From assembly GCA_043775055.1 (NCBI GenBank), contig JAYVSU010000130.1, forward strand, positions 1-51,013: a stretch of DNA of 51,013 bases, given 5' to 3'. The notes under the pieces are model-generated. The model had not been told where the DNA came from. It saw nothing but the letters and a program-made list of their open reading frames with translations, and made no database searches. Of the stretch, positions 24,010 to 32,982 are shown piece by piece (within the stretch, counting starts at the first letter, position 1; every line of letters begins with the position of its first letter). The position numbers and the translations under genes were made by a program. Origin of the DNA: Aalborgiella sp043775055 (GTDB taxonomy: Bacteria > Pseudomonadota > Gammaproteobacteria > Burkholderiales > Burkholderiaceae_C).

Positions 24010-24927
24010 TCAACTCCAGATCGTCGAACGCATGGAGAGCGAGCCCATGACCAGGGTGTCGTTGAAAGTGCGCAGCTGGTCTGTGCCCTCAGCCGCGCCA
24101 GCGGCATAGAGCAGTGGCAGGTAGTGATCGTACGTGGGGTGCGCCAGCTTGGCGATTTCGCCCAGCTTTTGAAAATCAGCCAGTTGTGCCAAGTTGCCGC
24201 TGGCCATCTGCTTGGCGATGGTGGCGTCAAACTCGATGTTCCAGTCGTACGGCGCGCTTTGGCGCATGGCGCGCAGGTTGTGGACGATGTTGCCGCTGCC
24301 AACGATGAGTACGCCGTAATCACGTAGTTTTTTGAGCTGCTGGCCCAGCGCGTAATGCTCAGACGGTGCGCGGCTGTAATCCATACTCAGCTGCATGACG
24401 GGGATGTTGGCCTTGGGAAACATGGGTTTGATGACTGACCAAGTACCATGGTCCAAGCCCCATTCGGCATTGTCCACCCCAACGATGCCGCCCGGGATGG
24501 GCGACTTCAGCATCGCGCTCAGCTCTTTGGCCGTCTCTGGCGCGCCGGGCGCGGGGTATTGCTGGGCGAAGAGCTCGGCAGGAAAGCCGCCAAAGTCGTG
24601 AATCGTTTTGGGTTGAGCCATGCCAGTGACATGCCAACCACGGGTGATCCAGTGGGCGGAGATGCACAAAATCAGCTGTGGCAGAGGTAATTTAGCTGCC
24701 GAGCCGCCCTGCCCCTCAAACTCTTTGCCCAGCGCCTGCCAGCTACGGCGGTAGACATTGTCCTCAATCGCGTTCATGGGTGAGCCGTGGCCGATGAACA
24801 TGACGGGCATACGCGGTGATTTTTGAAGTGTTTTAAGCATAAGATTTAACTTTGATGTAGTAGCTGCACTTGCTGACAAGGCACTGAATGCGGTGCCAAT
24901 GGAGGCTAAAAAGGGTCTGCGTCGCAT
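24010..24927 (-). CDS. DODA/YgiD-type extradiol dioxygenase with an N-terminal signal-like extension
   Basis: 305 residues; E. coli YgiD is about 270. Residues 1-30 look like an export signal (RRRPFLASIGTAFSALSASA), so the protein may be periplasmic, which is unusual for the family. Core motifs: MPVMFIGHGSPMNAI, ISAHWITRGWHV, VGSGNIVHNLR and PTYDHYLPLLYA, supplying the metal-binding His residues of class III ring-cleaving dioxygenases. Start at ATG 24927 gives the signal; an internal MPVMF start would give the normal cytoplasmic form. Confidence 0.82.
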   Translation of the reverse strand: MRRRPFLASIGTAFSALSASAATTSKLNLMLKTLQKSPRMPVMFIGHGSPMNAIEDNVYRRSWQALGKEFEGQGGSAAKLPLPQLILCISAHWITRGWHVTGMAQPKTIHDFGGFPAELFAQQYPAPGAPETAKELSAMLKSPIPGGIVGVDNAEWGLDHGTWSVIKPMFPKANIPVMQLSMDYSRAPSEHYALGQQLKKLRDYGVLIVGSGNIVHNLRAMRQSAPYDWNIEFDATIAKQMASGNLAQLADFQKLGEIAKLAHPTYDHYLPLLYAAGAAEGTDQLRTFNDTLVMGSLSMRSTIWS

Positions 24928-25012
24928 AAAAGTGTGTAGATTTGAGAGAAATGACAGTCTATTGTAGGTATTGGGGTAAATACTCCATTTTCATAACGAT
25001 TTTTACGATATA

Positions 25013-25023
25013 TTGCACTGCAA
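25013..25023. promoter_or_regulatory. PhaR-like palindrome upstream of phaZ
   Basis: TTGCACTGCAA, a perfect odd palindrome 23 nt before the phaZ start. PhaR regulators of polyhydroxyalkanoate genes recognise TGC/GCA-rich palindromes in related bacteria. Assignment is inference. Confidence 0.4.
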
Positions 25024-25046
25024 CATAAACAGAAAGTTAATCACAC

Positions 25047-26690
25047 ATGCTTTACCAAATCTACGAAAAACAACGCTCTATGATGGAGCCCTTTGTCGAT
25101 TTCGCCAAAGCCACTGCTAAAGTCTTGGGTAACAGCAAAACGCCTTTTAGCCAGAACCCACTGGTGCAGCGCATGTCAGCTGGTTACGACTTGATGTACC
25201 GTTTGGGTAAAGACTACGTCAAACCAGCGTTTGGCCTCACCACGGTTGATGTTAACGGCACGGCTGTTGCTATCAGCGAGCGCACTGAACTGAACAAGCC
25301 TTTTTGCGATTTGATCCGTTTTAAGCGATTTACCGACGATATCGAGACCTTAAGCCATCTAAAAGGCCAGCCAGCGGTGTTGATAGTTGCGCCGCTTTCG
25401 GGCCACTATGCAACGTTGTTGCGCGACACCGTCGCCACCATGCTCAAAGACCACAAGGTCTACATCACCGACTGGAAAAACGCACGTACCGTGCCTTTGT
25501 CTGAGGGTGAGTTTCACTTGGATGACTACGTCAACTACGTGCAAGAGTTTATTCGCCACGTTCAAGCAAAATACGGCAATTGCCACGTCATGAGCGTCTG
25601 CCAGCCGACGGTGCCTGTGTTGGCAGCTGTGTCGCTGATGGCTTCACGTGGCGAGACAACACCTTTGTCCATGACCATGATGGGCGGACCGATTGACGCA
25701 CGTTTGTCACCCACAGCGGTCAACAATTTGGCCATGAACAAGCCCTTCAGCTGGTTTGAAAACCACGTCATCTACCGTGTGCCATCAGACTTTCCAGGTG
25801 CTGGCCGTCGTGTTTACCCTGGCTTTTTGCAACACACAGGTTTTGTGGCCATGAACCCGCAAAATCACAGAAACAGCCATTTAGATTACTTCAATGACTT
25901 GATCAAAGGTGACAACTCGAGTGTCGATTCGCACCGCAAGTTCTACGACGAATACAACGCCGTGCTGGACATGGACGCTGATTACTACTTAGAGACGATT
26001 TCCACCGTTTTCCAAGACTTCAAACTGGTCAATGGCACATGGGATATTAAGAGCGTTGAGGGCAACTTGGAGCGCGTTCGTCCACAGGACATCAAAACCA
26101 CCGCTCTATTGACAGTTGAGGGTGAGTTGGATGATATTTCTGGCTCGGGCCAAACCCAAGCTGCCCACAAATTGTGCAGCAGCATCGCCGCCGGCTCGCG
26201 TGAGCATTACGAAGCCAAAGGTGCTGGCCACTATGGTATTTTCAGCGGCCGCCGCTGGCGCGACATGGTGTACCCAGAAGTGAAGAAATTCATCTTGGAA
26301 CACCACGTTGCACCGCAAGCAGCCCAAGCTCCAAAAGCCGCAAAAGCATTGCAAGCTGCGCCTGCACCAAAAGCTGTTGCCAAGCCGATTGCCAAACCAG
26401 TCGTAAAACCGGCTGCTACAGTGGCCGTGAAAGCCGTGTCAAAAGCTGTTGTCAATACACCTGTAGCAAAACCAACCGCTAAATCGGCACCAAAACCAGC
26501 CGAAAAACTGATCGTAAAAGCAGTTGCAAAACCGGTCGCCCAACCAGTTACTAAAGCTGCAACTTCGTCAGTTGCAAAGTCAGTGACCAAGCAGGTCATC
26601 AAGCAAGTCGCTAGCCCCGTTGTTGCAAAATCTGCAGCAGCTAAGCCGGTGACCACTTGGGTTGCGAACAAGCCAGCTGTCAAGAAATAA
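25047..26690 (+). CDS. phaZ: Intracellular PHB depolymerase with long Ala/Lys/Pro C-terminal tail
   Basis: 547 residues; intracellular PhaZ of the Ralstonia type is about 410. It degrades native poly-3-hydroxybutyrate granules. Core: MLYQIYEKQRSMMEPF start, APLSGHYATLL, the nucleophile Cys in MSVCQPTVPVL (near residue 190), the Asp region TVEGELDDISG and the His in GAGHYGIFSGRRWR. From about residue 420 the protein continues as about 125 residues of AKP-type low complexity (KAVAKPIAKPVVKP and similar), like the DNA-binding tail of PhaF phasins and histone H1-like proteins. The tail could tie the enzyme or granule to the nucleoid. The RnfB-like gene starts 6 nt later. Confidence 0.9.
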   Translation: MLYQIYEKQRSMMEPFVDFAKATAKVLGNSKTPFSQNPLVQRMSAGYDLMYRLGKDYVKPAFGLTTVDVNGTAVAISERTELNKPFCDLIRFKRFTDDIETLSHLKGQPAVLIVAPLSGHYATLLRDTVATMLKDHKVYITDWKNARTVPLSEGEFHLDDYVNYVQEFIRHVQAKYGNCHVMSVCQPTVPVLAAVSLMASRGETTPLSMTMMGGPIDARLSPTAVNNLAMNKPFSWFENHVIYRVPSDFPGAGRRVYPGFLQHTGFVAMNPQNHRNSHLDYFNDLIKGDNSSVDSHRKFYDEYNAVLDMDADYYLETISTVFQDFKLVNGTWDIKSVEGNLERVRPQDIKTTALLTVEGELDDISGSGQTQAAHKLCSSIAAGSREHYEAKGAGHYGIFSGRRWRDMVYPEVKKFILEHHVAPQAAQAPKAAKALQAAPAPKAVAKPIAKPVVKPAATVAVKAVSKAVVNTPVAKPTAKSAPKPAEKLIVKAVAKPVAQPVTKAATSSVAKSVTKQVIKQVASPVVAKSAAAKPVTTWVANKPAVKK

Positions 26691-26696
26691 AACAGG

Positions 26697-27368
26697 ATGA
26701 CAGGGCAAGTTGAAGCGGGAGATTTGGTTCGCCAAATTTTCACCGCCCTGCCCCAAACCCAATGCACGCGTTGTGGTTTTCCTGATTGCCAAGCTTACGC
26801 TGAAGTCATTGTTGCGGGCGAAGCCGCCATCAACCAATGCCCGCCAGGTGGTTATGAAGGCATTGCGCGCTTAAGTCGCATCACCGGACTTGCCGCCGAG
26901 CCGCTGAATCCCGTGCATGGCGTCGAGTCATCTCGTTCAGTGGTGTTTATTGACGAAAATTGGTGCATCGGTTGCACCTTGTGTATTGACGCTTGCCCGG
27001 TTGACGCCATAGTTGGCAGCAACAAGCGCATGCATATGGTCATTGAGTCACTGTGTACCGGCTGCGAGCTGTGCTTACCGGTTTGCCCAGTCGATTGCAT
27101 TTTGCTGGAAAACGTGACCGAGCAACGCACGGGTTGGGCGGCTTGGTCTCAGTCACAGGCTGATGCTGCAAAAGAGCGCTATGCTTTTCATGTCGCTAAA
27201 GCACAATCGCAACAACTCAAAAACAACGAGAAGTTAGAGAAAAAAGCGCTTGAAAAGCTGGCCGATCTACCTGCTCATTCGCAGCATACCGATGAGGCTG
27301 TTTTAGACAAAAAACGCGCCATCATTGAAGCGGCTTTGGCGAAAGCGCGTTCGCAAAGGAAGCCTTAG
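26697..27368 (+). CDS. RnfB-like ferredoxin (electron transport complex subunit B family)
   Basis: 223 residues. An N-terminal Fe-S module CTRCGFPDCQAYAE...CPPGG (the four-Cys 'Fe-S' domain of RnfB) is followed by two [4Fe-4S] ferredoxin clusters, CIGCTLCIDACP and CTGCELCLPVCP, then a basic helical tail. It lacks the N-terminal membrane helix of canonical RnfB. In many betaproteobacteria such an RnfB-like gene stands alone, without the other rnf genes, as here. The electron partner is unknown. Starts 6 nt after phaZ; stop overlaps the convergent binding-protein gene by 4 nt. Confidence 0.88.
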   Translation: MTGQVEAGDLVRQIFTALPQTQCTRCGFPDCQAYAEVIVAGEAAINQCPPGGYEGIARLSRITGLAAEPLNPVHGVESSRSVVFIDENWCIGCTLCIDACPVDAIVGSNKRMHMVIESLCTGCELCLPVCPVDCILLENVTEQRTGWAAWSQSQADAAKERYAFHVAKAQSQQLKNNEKLEKKALEKLADLPAHSQHTDEAVLDKKRAIIEAALAKARSQRKP

Positions 27369-28486
27369 CGCTTGAATTTGCCGTCAGTTCCTATGATGGA
27401 CAAATCAGCAAAATCTAAGCCCGTGTGATCGTCTGGCGCGTAGCTCACTTCCAGCCCACCCAAGTCGAATTTTTTCATGTTTTCCAGCGCAGATTGAATT
27501 TTTGCACGCGTTGGCGCTGGGCCAGCGCGGCGCAAGGCCTCAACTAAGACTTTAGCGGCAGCAAAGCCTTCCAACATCGCTGGACTCAGTTCATTGGCAT
27601 CTTTGGTCTCTTTAGAATTGCGCAATAAATCTTGTGCTTCTTTGATGAATCCATACGCAATGGCGCGCTCATTGGGAAACACTTGCGTGACCACCACGCC
27701 ACGCGCATTGGGACCCAAGCTTTTGATGAAACCGCCTGAGGCATTGTTAGACAAAGTCACAATCTGTGCGCCTGAACCTGCTTCGCGCAACGCCATCATG
27801 CCACTCACAACCGCACTGCCTGAAGCGACCATAATCACGGCTTGTGCATCGGCGGCTACAATTTTGGGCACTATTTTAGAAAAATCCGGCTTGCTGCGGT
27901 CAAATTTTTCGTTAGCTACAGCCGTCAATTTGGCCGCCGTCAATCCTTTTTGAGCGCCAACAACGCCGTCTATGCCAAAGCTATCGTCTGTGTAAACCAA
28001 AGCGATGCGTTTGATGCCTAAGGTGTTGAGGTGCAAAACAGCTTTTTCAGCTTCGCGCTGGTAGGTCGCGCGAACATTGAATACGTGTTTTTTGACCGGT
28101 TGGTGTAAGACCATGGCACCGGTAGACGGCCCAATCAAAGGCACACCGTGTTTGTCCAGTAAACCCAAAATGGCTTCTGTATGCGGCGTGCCGCGCGTCA
28201 AAAACATCGCGGCAACATTTTTGTCTTCGATCAAAATCTTGGCGTTGTCAGCAGCCAGCTTGGGATCGAACTTGTCGTCTAGCGACAGCAATTCGATTTT
28301 TTGACCATTCACGCCACCTTTGGCGTTGATGGCGTTCAAATAAAGCTTGGCTCCGTCAGCAGTTTCTTTGACGCCTGCAGCCACAGAGCCGGTATAACCC
28401 GCCGTTTGACCAATCAGAATCTGCCCCTGTGCAGCCAGTGTGCACGCTAGGGCACAGGCTGCGACCAACTTGTTGAAATGTCCCAT
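27365..28486 (-). CDS. ABC transporter substrate-binding protein, Leu/Ile/Val (HAAT) type
   Basis: 373 residues with a signal peptide ending near AAQGQ (about residue 20). Type I periplasmic fold: IGQTAGYTGSVAAGVKETADGAKLYLNAINAKGG at the mature start, DDKFDPKLAADNAK, and LVYTDDSFGIDG in the hinge. It would bind a branched amino acid or carboxylate/aromatic substrate. No permease or ATPase genes are adjacent. It lies downstream of the VOC gene of the propionate operon with a 117-nt gap; whether it is co-transcribed is unclear. Confidence 0.88.
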   Translation of the reverse strand: MGHFNKLVAACALACTLAAQGQILIGQTAGYTGSVAAGVKETADGAKLYLNAINAKGGVNGQKIELLSLDDKFDPKLAADNAKILIEDKNVAAMFLTRGTPHTEAILGLLDKHGVPLIGPSTGAMVLHQPVKKHVFNVRATYQREAEKAVLHLNTLGIKRIALVYTDDSFGIDGVVGAQKGLTAAKLTAVANEKFDRSKPDFSKIVPKIVAADAQAVIMVASGSAVVSGMMALREAGSGAQIVTLSNNASGGFIKSLGPNARGVVVTQVFPNERAIAYGFIKEAQDLLRNSKETKDANELSPAMLEGFAAAKVLVEALRRAGPAPTRAKIQSALENMKKFDLGGLEVSYAPDDHTGLDFADLSIIGTDGKFKR

Positions 28487-28603
28487 AAGTGACTTGTCTC
28501 CATTTTTTAAAGCAAGTTTATGCGACTTTCATCACGTTTTTACGGGTTAAAAATGTGGATTACCCCTAAAACTTAAGTTCGTAACAAGATGCATATTGAT
28601 AAT

Positions 28604-29104
28604 TTAAGCGTGTTGCGTCGCTAAGCGGCTGAATGCGCTAACCACTTCTGGTGGTGCTTGCACCAGTTCAATCAAAACGCCCTCGCCTGAAATCGGGAAC
28701 TCGTCATTGCTTTTAGGATGCAAAAAACAAATGTCAAACCCCGCTGCGCCTTTACGAATACCACCCGGTGCAAACCGTACACCTTGCGCGGTCAGCCACG
28801 TCACCGCTTCAGGCAAGTCGTCAATCCATAGCCCAACGTGGTTGAGCGGCGTTGTATGCACAGCTGGCTTCTTATCTGGGTCGATAGGTTGCATCAAATC
28901 AACCTCCACTTTGAAAGGCCCGCTGCCGATGGCACAAATATCTTCATCCACATTTTCACGCTCAGAGACAAAATTACCCGTCACTTCCAAGCCCAACATA
29001 TCTACCCACAACGTGCGCAGCTTGTCTTTGCTTGGGGCACCAATGGCGATTTGTTGAATACCTAAGACCGTAAATGGGCGCAGGCGAGATTTATTGGTGC
29101 TCAT
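28604..29104 (-). CDS. VOC protein, methylmalonyl-CoA epimerase candidate
   Basis: 166 residues, two VOC modules. LGIQQIAIGAPSKDKLRTLW opens module 1 and LNHVGLWIDDLPEAVTWL opens module 2; VLIELVQAPPEV closes it with the metal-ligand Glu. Methylmalonyl-CoA epimerase has a His where this protein has Gln (IQQIAIG versus the usual IDHIAIA), so one ligand may be changed. Its start overlaps the pccA stop by 4 nt (ATGA), so it is translationally coupled to propionyl-CoA carboxylase. This context favours epimerase, but another acyl-CoA-related role is possible. Confidence 0.75.
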   Translation of the reverse strand: MSTNKSRLRPFTVLGIQQIAIGAPSKDKLRTLWVDMLGLEVTGNFVSERENVDEDICAIGSGPFKVEVDLMQPIDPDKKPAVHTTPLNHVGLWIDDLPEAVTWLTAQGVRFAPGGIRKGAAGFDICFLHPKSNDEFPISGEGVLIELVQAPPEVVSAFSRLATQHA

Positions 29105-31152
29105 ATCGCAAACTCTATGATAGGTTGATCCACCACCAGCGACTCACCTTTGGCCGCTGTGATCTTGCTCACCACGCCATCGGCCGCTGCAAACAACACG
29201 TTTTCCATCTTCATCGCTTCAATCACAGCGACACGCTCACCAGCTTGCACTTTTTGACCGACTTGCACAGCCACATCGACCAACAAACCGGGCATAGGAG
29301 ACAACACAAAACGACTCAAATCAGGTGCGGCTTTGTGCGGCATGAGCTTGTGCAGCTCGGCCATGCGGGGCGACACCACCATGGCATCGATTTTGGTGCC
29401 GTTGTGCTGCACACGAAGTGAAAGTGGATTCTTATTCGCGCCGCGTTCTACTTGGGCTGTAAACAGTTTGCCGTTCACGGTCCCTGTGATGCAAATATCA
29501 TTCAGACGCGATGTGCTGGTAATTTTGTAGCTCTGGTCTTTGATGTTGACCAAGGCTGAACCCGTTTCACCCACAAACTCAGTCACATGGACGGCGGTAT
29601 AGACGTTTTCGCCGCCCTCGCCCAAGGTGATCACGGTGTAGTCGCTGCCCTCCTGCACGCTGTAACCCGGTAACTGGCCAGAAATGCCAGCCGCACGTTC
29701 ACGCGATTTGCGGCGTACAAAAGCTGCCAGCGCGACCAAGAAATCGGCGTCTGCATGCGGCACGTCTTCAGCTTTGAATCCTTTGGCATAGTTTTCTGCA
29801 ATGAAGCCGGTGTTGAAATCACCCGCCACAAACTTGGGGTGCGCCAACAAAGCCGCTTGGAACGGGATATTGCTGCTCACACCACGAATCACAAAACCAT
29901 TCAGCGCTTCTCGCATCTTGGCAATCGCCTCGAAGCGGTCTTTGCCATGCACGATGAGTTTGGCGATCATCGAGTCGTAAAACATCGGAATCTCGCCACC
30001 GTCTTGCACGCCAGTATCGACGCGCACGCCGTACCAATCGTTAACGTTGGCTTGGTGCATCGTCTGAGCCGGCGGCGCAAAGCGCACCAAACGGCCGGTC
30101 GATGGCAAAAAGTTGCGGAACGGGTCTTCCGCGTTGATGCGGCACTCAATCGCCCAGCCGTCGCGCTTCACATCCGCTTGCGTGAGCGGCAGCTTTTCAC
30201 CCGCAGCCACGCGAATCATCAGCTCGACTAAATCCAGTCCAGTGATGCACTCTGTCACCGGATGCTCCACTTGCAAGCGGGTGTTCATTTCTAAAAAGTA
30301 AAACGATTGGTCTTTGCCGACCACAAACTCCACCGTTCCCGCGCTTTGGTAATTCACCGCTTTGGCAAGTTGCACCGCTTGCTCACCCATGGCTTTGCGA
30401 GTTGCGTCGCTGATGAACGGAGACGGCGCTTCTTCAATCACTTTTTGGTGGCGGCGTTGGATGGAGCATTCGCGTTCGTTCAAATAAATCACATTGCCAA
30501 AGCTGTCGCCAATGAGCTGGATTTCGATATGGCGTGGCTCTTCAACAAACTTTTCGATAAACACGCGGTCATCCCCAAAGCTGTTGCGTGCTTCGTTGCG
30601 GCAGCTGGTGAAACCTTCAAACGCCTCTTTGTCGTTAAACGCCACCCGCAAACCCTTGCCGCCACCGCCGGCTGAAGCTTTGATCATCACGGGGTAGCCA
30701 ATGCCTTTGGCAATTTCAACCGCTTTTTCAGCCGTCTCAATCGCATCATTCACGCCTGGAATGCAATGAACACCTGCCTTCATTGCTAGCTTTTTTGATT
30801 CAATCTTGTCGCCCATCGCGGCAATTGAATAGTGCTTAGGCCCAATAAAAACAATGCCCTCCTCCTCCACCCGCTTGGCAAACCCAGCGTTTTCACTCAA
30901 AAAACCATACCCAGGATGCACTGCCTGCGCCCCCGTTGCCTTGCAAGCCGCAATGATTTTGTCGGCCACCAAATAGCTCTCGCGGCTCGGTGCGGGGCCG
31001 ATGTTGACGGCTTCGTCCGCGAGCGCCACATGGCGTGCGTCTTTATCAGCATCTGAATAAACCGCCACGGTTTTGATGCCCATTTTTTTAGCCGTTGCAA
31101 TGACTCGACATGCGATTTCGCCACGGTTGGCGATGAGGATTTTGGTAAACAT
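29101..31152 (-). CDS. pccA: Acetyl/propionyl-CoA carboxylase, biotin carboxylase plus biotin carrier subunit
   Basis: 683 residues. ATP-grasp biotin carboxylase (about 1-450: ILIANRGEIACRVIATAK, KASAGGGGKGLRVA, RLQVEHPVTECITGLDLVE), a central BT-type domain (about 480-610) and a C-terminal biotinyl domain with IEAMKMENVLFA carrying the biotinylated Lys. With PccB it forms the alpha6-beta6 propionyl-CoA carboxylase that makes methylmalonyl-CoA. Preceded by a small gene 14 nt upstream; followed by the VOC gene. Confidence 0.92.
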   Translation of the reverse strand: MFTKILIANRGEIACRVIATAKKMGIKTVAVYSDADKDARHVALADEAVNIGPAPSRESYLVADKIIAACKATGAQAVHPGYGFLSENAGFAKRVEEEGIVFIGPKHYSIAAMGDKIESKKLAMKAGVHCIPGVNDAIETAEKAVEIAKGIGYPVMIKASAGGGGKGLRVAFNDKEAFEGFTSCRNEARNSFGDDRVFIEKFVEEPRHIEIQLIGDSFGNVIYLNERECSIQRRHQKVIEEAPSPFISDATRKAMGEQAVQLAKAVNYQSAGTVEFVVGKDQSFYFLEMNTRLQVEHPVTECITGLDLVELMIRVAAGEKLPLTQADVKRDGWAIECRINAEDPFRNFLPSTGRLVRFAPPAQTMHQANVNDWYGVRVDTGVQDGGEIPMFYDSMIAKLIVHGKDRFEAIAKMREALNGFVIRGVSSNIPFQAALLAHPKFVAGDFNTGFIAENYAKGFKAEDVPHADADFLVALAAFVRRKSRERAAGISGQLPGYSVQEGSDYTVITLGEGGENVYTAVHVTEFVGETGSALVNIKDQSYKITSTSRLNDICITGTVNGKLFTAQVERGANKNPLSLRVQHNGTKIDAMVVSPRMAELHKLMPHKAAPDLSRFVLSPMPGLLVDVAVQVGQKVQAGERVAVIEAMKMENVLFAAADGVVSKITAAKGESLVVDQPIIEFAI

Positions 31153-31166
31153 GTCTATATTTCTTT

Positions 31167-31421
31167 CTAAAGTGCAGTTGTAGAACTAGAAGTTGGATGC
31201 GTTACCTGAGTCAATAATAAATAGCGGTCTAAGCAAGCAAGTTTTTGCGAAATAACTGGTAGAGAATATATATCTCCATTAGCTTGTGCTGCTTTTAATC
31301 GGTCTTCCAACTTCTTTTTTTCGTCTAACAAATCGGAATGTGACAAAGTTGAATATAAACACAGACCTCTAACGTCTGTAGCCAAACAAACCCCCTGACT
31401 CTGTTGCAAACAAATACTCAT
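31167..31421 (-). CDS. Small protein of unknown function between pccB and pccA
   Basis: 84 residues. The start codon overlaps the pccB stop by 4 nt (ATGA) and the stop is 14 nt before pccA, so it is part of the operon and probably translationally coupled. Sequence: a Cys-containing start (MSICLQQSQGVCLATDVRGLC) followed by a helical, charged middle (DEKKKLEDRLKAAQANGD) and a Thr/Ser-rich end. No family recognised and no membrane segment. It is AT-richer than its neighbours. Could encode a small accessory protein of the carboxylase or be a relic. Confidence 0.55.
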   Translation of the reverse strand: MSICLQQSQGVCLATDVRGLCLYSTLSHSDLLDEKKKLEDRLKAAQANGDIYSLPVISQKLACLDRYLLLTQVTHPTSSSTTAL

Positions 31422-32950
31422 AAAGGGATATTCCCGTGTTTACGCCACGGGTTCTCAAGCTTCTTGTCTTTCAACATCACCAAGCTGCGGCAAATGCGTT
31501 TGCGGGTCTCACAAGGCAGGATCACATCGTCGATGAAGCCACGTGCGCCGGCCACGAAGGGGTTGGCGAAGCGGGCTTTGTACTCGGCTTCTTTCGCAGC
31601 TAATTTTGCTGGGTCGCCTTTGTCTTCGCGGAAGATGATTTCTACCGCGCCTTTGGCACCCATCACCGCGATTTCGGCATTCGGCCACGCAAAGTTGACG
31701 TCGCCGCGCAGGTGTTTGGACGCCATCACGTCATACGCGCCGCCGTAGGCTTTGCGGGTGATGACGGTGATTTTTGGCACCGTGCACTCAGCGTAAGCAT
31801 AGAGCAACTTCGCGCCGTGTTTGATGATGCCGCCAAACTCTTGCGAAGTGCCGGGCATGAAACCTGGCACGTCCACAAAGGTGACGACAGGGATGTTGAA
31901 CGCATCGCAAAAACGCACAAACCGTGCCGCTTTGATGGATGATTTGATGTCCAAACAACCTGCCAATACCAGCGGCTGGTTGGCCACGATGCCAATGGTT
32001 TGACCGTCCATACGCGCGAAACCGATGATGATGTTTTTGGCGTATTCGGGCTGGATTTCAAAAAAGTCGCCATCATCCACGGTTTTGACGATCAACTCTT
32101 TCATGTCGTAGGCTTTGTTGGCGTTGTCGGGCACCAGCGTGTCCAAGCTCATGTCCATGCGCTCGATGGGGTCGCCGCTCTTGCGCACGGGTGCTTTTTC
32201 GCGGTTGCTCAACGGCAGGTAGTTGTACAAGCGGCGCAGCATCAGCAGTGCTTCCACGTCGTTGTCAAACGCCAAATCGGCCACGCCGCTCTTGGTGGTG
32301 TGGGTGATGGCGCCGCCCAGCTCTTCAGCCGTCACCTCTTCATGCGTCACGGTTTTAACCACTTCAGGGCCAGTGACGAACATGTAAGACGAGTCTTTGA
32401 CCATGAAAATAAAGTCGGTCATGGCGGGTGAATACACCGCGCCGCCGGCCGATGGCCCCATGATCATGCTGATTTGCGGAATCACGCCACTGGCCATGAC
32501 GTTGCGTTGGAACACATCCGCGTAGCCGCCCAAGGAGGCCACGCCTTCTTGAATCCGCGCGCCGCCCGAGTCGTTCAGGCCGATGACAGGCGCGCCCACC
32601 TTCATGGCTTGGTCCATCACTTTACAGATTTTCTCGGCATGCGCTTCACTCAACGCGCCACCGAACACGGTGAAGTCTTGACTGAACACAAACACCAAGC
32701 GCCCGTTGATCATGCCGTAGCCGGTGACCACGCCGTCGCCCGGGATTTTGGTCTCTTCCATGCCAAAGTCGACGCAGCGGTGCTCAACGAACATGTCCCA
32801 TTCTTCAAACGTACCGGCATCCAACAGCACTTCCAAGCGCTCACGCGCCGTGAGTTTGCCCTTTTTGTGCTGCGTGGCTATGCGCTTTTCGCCGCCGCCG
32901 AGTCGTGCGAGTTCGCGTTTTGATTCAAGTTGTTTGAGGATGTCTTGCAT
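31418..32950 (-). CDS. pccB: Propionyl-CoA carboxylase carboxyltransferase (beta) subunit
   Basis: 510 residues, the full length for the family. Carboxyltransferase core with RLEVLLDAGTFEEWDMFVEHR near the N-terminus, the acyl-CoA oxyanion motifs GLNDSGGARIQEG near 130 and PSAGGAVYSPAMTDF near 170, and the second half with VDVPGFMPGTSQEFGGIIKHGAKLL. Partner of PccA in converting propionyl-CoA to methylmalonyl-CoA. The repeat copy 10 lies upstream between it and meaB. Confidence 0.93.
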   Translation of the reverse strand: MQDILKQLESKRELARLGGGEKRIATQHKKGKLTARERLEVLLDAGTFEEWDMFVEHRCVDFGMEETKIPGDGVVTGYGMINGRLVFVFSQDFTVFGGALSEAHAEKICKVMDQAMKVGAPVIGLNDSGGARIQEGVASLGGYADVFQRNVMASGVIPQISMIMGPSAGGAVYSPAMTDFIFMVKDSSYMFVTGPEVVKTVTHEEVTAEELGGAITHTTKSGVADLAFDNDVEALLMLRRLYNYLPLSNREKAPVRKSGDPIERMDMSLDTLVPDNANKAYDMKELIVKTVDDGDFFEIQPEYAKNIIIGFARMDGQTIGIVANQPLVLAGCLDIKSSIKAARFVRFCDAFNIPVVTFVDVPGFMPGTSQEFGGIIKHGAKLLYAYAECTVPKITVITRKAYGGAYDVMASKHLRGDVNFAWPNAEIAVMGAKGAVEIIFREDKGDPAKLAAKEAEYKARFANPFVAGARGFIDDVILPCETRKRICRSLVMLKDKKLENPWRKHGNIPL

Positions 32951-32982
32951 GGTTTTACTTTTTAAAATGAAAAATAATTATT

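Noticed and set aside
26231..26767. 178-codon hydrophobic-looking minus frame opposite the phaZ tail
   Set aside because: Its membrane-like composition is just the complement of the Ala/Lys/Pro codon repeats.
27898..27922. Partial match GCTACAGCC to the 48-bp repeat in the Liv-type binding-protein gene
   Set aside because: Only the last nine bases match; the GCCGGC core and left half are absent, so chance is enough.
31370..31390. TGTAGCC near the start of the 84-residue gene
   Set aside because: Does not continue into the repeat consensus on either side.
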